Assembly: GCA_949358305.1 (NCBI GenBank)
Contig: OX442318.1
Coordinates: 10,832,517 to 10,896,516 of the forward strand
DNA: 64,000 nucleotides
DNA from: Strigamia acuminata
Lineage: Eukaryota; Arthropoda; Chilopoda; Geophilomorpha; Linotaeniidae
Direction of reading: 5' to 3'
Shown: positions 60,801 through 64,000 of the stretch, one piece after another
How positions within the stretch are numbered: position 1 is the stretch's first letter
How the letters are laid out: each line of letters starts with the position of its first letter
The notes under the pieces: generated by a model
Told to the model about the DNA's origin: nothing
Database searches by the model: none
What the model saw: the letters and a program-made list of their open reading frames with translations, nothing else
Program-made: the position numbers and the translations under genes

Positions 60801-63555
60801 TTTCCTTACAAATCCGCCCACGCTCGCCGTATTCTGCCTGCAAATGCGTTTCCCATTCGCCTCGCGCTGTCTCCTCAAAAACTCCCACTTTTGCTTCTGA
60901 AAAACGAGCCACGACGTCATTTCCTCTTTCGTGGTGCCCATTTGGGGCGGGGGGCCCAGCATTTGCTGCCACGTCTTCCGGAGATCTTCATCGGCGTTCT
61001 TTTCCGACGATCTGGGCCGTTTGCGGGTGTTTGCGAGCGGCGTCGGCGTCGGTGCGTCCGTCGAGGTGTTTGCCCGCATGTCTTCGATGTCGGGCGTAAG
61101 TTGTTGCGGCCTGGGTTGTTTTTTGAACATTTCGTTGATCCTTTTCTGTTTCAGCGAGTCGTTCTTCTCGAGGAGTTTCTTGTGGAGCCATTCGGGGTGC
61201 GCGACGCGCGGCACGGGGTTCGAAACCTGCGGAAAACAAAATGGAGGGTTCGGATTAACCGAGGGTGACGTGCGTTGAGAGCGTTACCCCTTGCAGCGCT
61301 GCGGGAATCGTGATGATCTTCTGGATTCCACTCCCGAGCCTCTCGATGTAATAGTCCCAGTCCAAGATGCCGCGAATGTCGAAATCGGACATGCCGGGAT
61401 TCTTGAGCCAGCGCCGCAAGTAATGGCGCATGACGCTCGGCTCCGCGTGGAATATGGCCAGCGGAATGGCGCGCTCCGTCACTGGAGCGCCGTCGGGTTT
61501 CTTGGAGATGATGAAGCGGCAACTCAGTCCGGCGTCTTTGACCATCTGGTCGCCCAGAAACTCGGCCAGTCGCTTCGCCGTGCTGATGGACGTGGATTTC
61601 TGCTGCCCGTAGTCCTCCAATTTGCGCGACATGCTCCGGTTTTCCGAGATGAGTTCGAAGAGTTCGGCGTCCGGCATGTTTGAGGCCTGGAAGATTTTTG
61701 TTTAGTTTTTGTTTAGTTTGTTGTTGTTTGGTTCTTTGCATACTTTGCTGTATAGAACGTCGAGCCAGTAGTCGGCGACTTTGGCGACGGCGGCGTAGCA
61801 TTCGTCGAGGGTTCCGCCTTTTAGGAAGGATTCGAAGACGGACGATTGGAATATTTTCACCAGTTGCAGTTCGCCGCGACGTTTCACTTCGAAACCCTTC
61901 AGTTCGGCCAATGAACCGTCGAAATTGAAAACTGCGTATCTGTCGAATGAAAAAATTAGTTTAATCATAAATTAGGAACAAAAATAATAGAAAACACATC
62001 TAAAACAATAGAAAATTTATATAAAACGATATAAAATTCATATAAAATGCTCCAAAACCCATGTAAAACTACATAAAGCTCAAGTAAAACGACATAAAGC
62101 TTATGTAAAACGACATAAAGCTCATGTAAAACGACATAAAGCTCATGTAAAACAAAATAAAGCTCATGTAAAACGACATAAAGCTCATGTAAAACGACAT
62201 AAAGCTCATGTAAAACGATATAAAACTCGTAAAACTGTATAAAAGCCTGCAAAACTCATGTAAAACAATATAAAACGACATAAAACTCGTAAAACTGTAT
62301 AAAAGGCCTGTAAAACTCATGTCAAACGATATAAAACTCATAAAACTGTATAAAAGGCCTGTAAAACTCATGTAAAACGATATAAACGACATAAAACTCG
62401 TAAAACTGTATAAAAGGCCTGTAAAACTCATGTAAAACGATATAAACGACATAAAACTCGTAAAACTGTATAAAAGGCCTGTAAAACTCATGTCAAACGA
62501 TATAAAACTGCATAAAGGGCCTATAAAACTCATGTAAAACGATATAAAACTTATGTAAAACGATATAAAACTTATGTAAAACGATATAAAACTTATGTAA
62601 AACGATATAAAACTTATGTAAAACGATATAAAACTTATGTAAAACGATATAAAACTTATGTAAAACGATATAAAACTTATGTAAAACGATATAAAACTTA
62701 TGTAAAACGATATAAAACTTATGTAAAACGATATAAAACTTATGTAAAACGATATAAAACTTATGTAAAACGATATAAAACTTATGTAAAACGATATAAA
62801 ACTTATGTAAAACGATATAAAACTTATGTAAAACGATATAAAACGGCATAAAACTCGTGTAAAACAATATAAAACTCGTAAAACTGCATATAAGGCCTGT
62901 AAAACTTATGTCAAACGATATAAAACTTATGTAAAACGATATAAAACTCATGTAAAACGATATAAAACTCATGTAAAACGATATAAAACTCTTGTAAAAC
63001 GATATAAAACTCATGTAAAACGATATAAAACTCATGTAAAACGATATAAAACTCATGTAAAACGGTATAAAACTCGTGTAAAAGGATATAAAATAACGAG
63101 ACCTTTTTTTCAATTTTTTTCCTTCTTCTTTAGAGGCCGGCAAGACCATTGCGTGATACGGACCATCCACCTCAAAAAATATGGAATTCTCACTCCTCTG
63201 AGAATAAACGAGTCGTTTGCCGTCGACCAACTCCTGATACTGGTCGTTGGTGAAATGGTCTTTAACCATCACGTTCAACATCGCGCCGGGATACGAAATG
63301 ACTACTTTCGGTCTCTTTGCATTCTTCGTCCGAAAAGTGAAATTCTCGGGAAACGATGCGGGCAAAACGCACCAAATCCCGTCAGTATCCAACTCCAGAG
63401 GCCGCCTGCAAACAAAAACGTTGAAATAGGTACAAAAGGATTCAAGTAATCTGAGTTTACCCGATTTGTTCCACGATCTCACGGGCACGTTTGATGATAC
63501 TCGCGCCGGTGTAACAGACAATTCCGGCCATTTCCATACTGTACCAACGGGCGCT
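54900..63555 (-). CDS. PolE1: DNA polymerase epsilon catalytic subunit, C-terminal part (5' end outside window)
   Basis: The leading-strand replicative polymerase. The first exon in the window (63461-63555) reads [20 protein letters not shown], in the palm. Next is 63126-63407, with motif [14 protein letters not shown] and its catalytic Asp, then [19 protein letters not shown]. Then 61742-61943 ([19 protein letters not shown]), 61285-61683 ([19 protein letters not shown]) and 60526-61231 ([17 protein letters not shown]). The inactive second exo-pol half continues at 59735-59975, 59538-59662, 58800-59127, 58449-58741, 58235-58385, about 57040-57118 and 56338-56978. The C-terminal zinc/Fe-S region is at 55419-55760 ([14 protein letters not shown]), 55219-55351 ([14 protein letters not shown]), 55037-55150 ([11 protein letters not shown]) and 54900-54975, ending in TGA. 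Exons are conserved and intact. Six introns are filled with tandem arrays. The exonuclease domain is not in the window. Confidence 0.95.
55790..56330. repeat. Intronic minisatellite, ~31-bp unit
   Basis: Units such as AACATCAAAAATTATTTTAA plus AAATGTCAAAA, in a polymerase epsilon intron. Confidence 0.82.
57170..57830. repeat. Intronic minisatellite, 20-bp unit
   Basis: More than 30 units of AACGTTTTTAATGTCAAATT, with variants GTTAATG and AAAGTCAATTT, in a polymerase epsilon intron. Confidence 0.9.
59160..59515. repeat. Intronic minisatellite, ~20-bp unit
   Basis: Units of ATTTGTAAGAAAAAATGAAA with a TTCG-for-AAG variant, in a polymerase epsilon intron. Confidence 0.85.
60015..60520. repeat. 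Intronic minisatellite, 11-bp unit
   Basis: About 33 nearly perfect copies of AAAATAATTCC, with variants (AATTA, AATTC) only at the edges. It keeps frames open on the minus strand. It is in a polymerase epsilon intron. Confidence 0.93.
62035..63095. repeat. Intronic minisatellite, 21-bp unit, about 1 kb
   Basis: Units of CGATATAAAACTTATGTAAAA, perfect over about 62535-62850, with longer variants bearing GGCCTGTAAAACTC at 62260-62530. It lies between the motif C exon and the next exon of polymerase epsilon. Confidence 0.92.
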
Positions 63556-63594
63556 AAATCAGAAAAATCAATTAATGGCGAAAAAGTCAAAAGA

Positions 63595-64000
63595 AAGAAT
63601 AAAAATTCGAATTAACTCGAAAATGGTCGGAAAAAATTAATCAAAACTCGAAAATAGTCGGAAAAAATTAGTCAAAACTCAAAAATTGTCGGAAAAATTC
63701 GAAAAAACTCGAAAATAGTAGGGAAAAATTCTCTGAAAACTGGGAAATAATCGAAAAAAATAGAAAAAACAGAAAAAAATTAAAAATTATTGAAATAAAA
63801 TCGAAAATCATTGTAAAAACTCGAAAATCATTGAAACAAACTCGAAAATCATTTAAAAAACTAAAAAACCGTTGAAAAAACTCTAAAATCATTGAAAAAA
63901 CTCGGAAAATCATTGAAAAAACTCGGAAAATCATTGTAAAAACTCGAAAATCATTGAAAAAAACTCGAAAATCATTTAAAAAACTAAAAAACCGTTGAAA
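63595..64000. repeat. Intronic minisatellite, ~20-bp unit, running off the window
   Basis: Units of AAAACTCGAAAATCATTGAA degenerate to the left; the array continues past the window end inside a polymerase epsilon intron. Confidence 0.82.

Noticed and set aside
62493-63590. 365-codon frame on the minus strand
   Set aside because: It fuses genuine polymerase epsilon exons through unspliced introns with translated 21-bp repeat; only the exon parts are coding.

Overview
The window is eukaryotic nuclear DNA from an insect. Genes are split by many introns, several only about 40-60 bp long. Exons are moderately GC-rich inside very AT-rich introns, an interstitial TTAGG array is present, and the conserved proteins read as arthropod orthologues. 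A beetle or similar insect fits, but I cannot name the species.

Ten main genes can be read, and nearly all alternate in strand. In order: a pickpocket-type DEG/ENaC 3' exon (+, 513-849); a USP25/28 deubiquitinase (-, 2547-12024); the ETS factor GABP-alpha (-, 12825-16695); the oligoribonuclease REXO2 (+, 17701-18689); an Aster/GRAMD1 sterol-transfer protein (-, 19163-35898); IFT46 (+, 36312-38331); a divergent Na,K-ATPase-type alpha subunit (-, 38428-45577); an SP17-like RIIa/multi-IQ protein (+, 46272-53046); mitochondrial ribosomal protein L40 (-, 53292-54203); ATP synthase coupling factor 6 (+, 54353-54812); and the C-terminal part of DNA polymerase epsilon (-, 54900-63555, 5' end outside the window). 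Two weakly supported candidate genes lie in the long Aster introns.

Gene spacing is tight while introns are bloated. Convergent pairs end 87-473 bp apart, and the divergent mRpL40/CF6 pair shares a 149-bp promoter. The introns of the large minus-strand genes hold two kinds of material. One is intron-private AT-rich minisatellites whose units cluster near 11, 20-21 and 30-32 bp, close to multiples of the DNA helical repeat. The other is at least a dozen short inverted-repeat transposons (hAT, piggyBac-like and TA-target types), several with exact target-site duplications and some nested.

The points most worth following up are: the Na,K-ATPase paralogue, which has lost several cation-site acidic residues; the nine-fold IQ expansion in the RIIa protein; RFX X-box-like sites at IFT46 and at the RIIa gene; the in-frame upstream start that gives REXO2 a mitochondrial-type presequence; and the helically phased intronic arrays.
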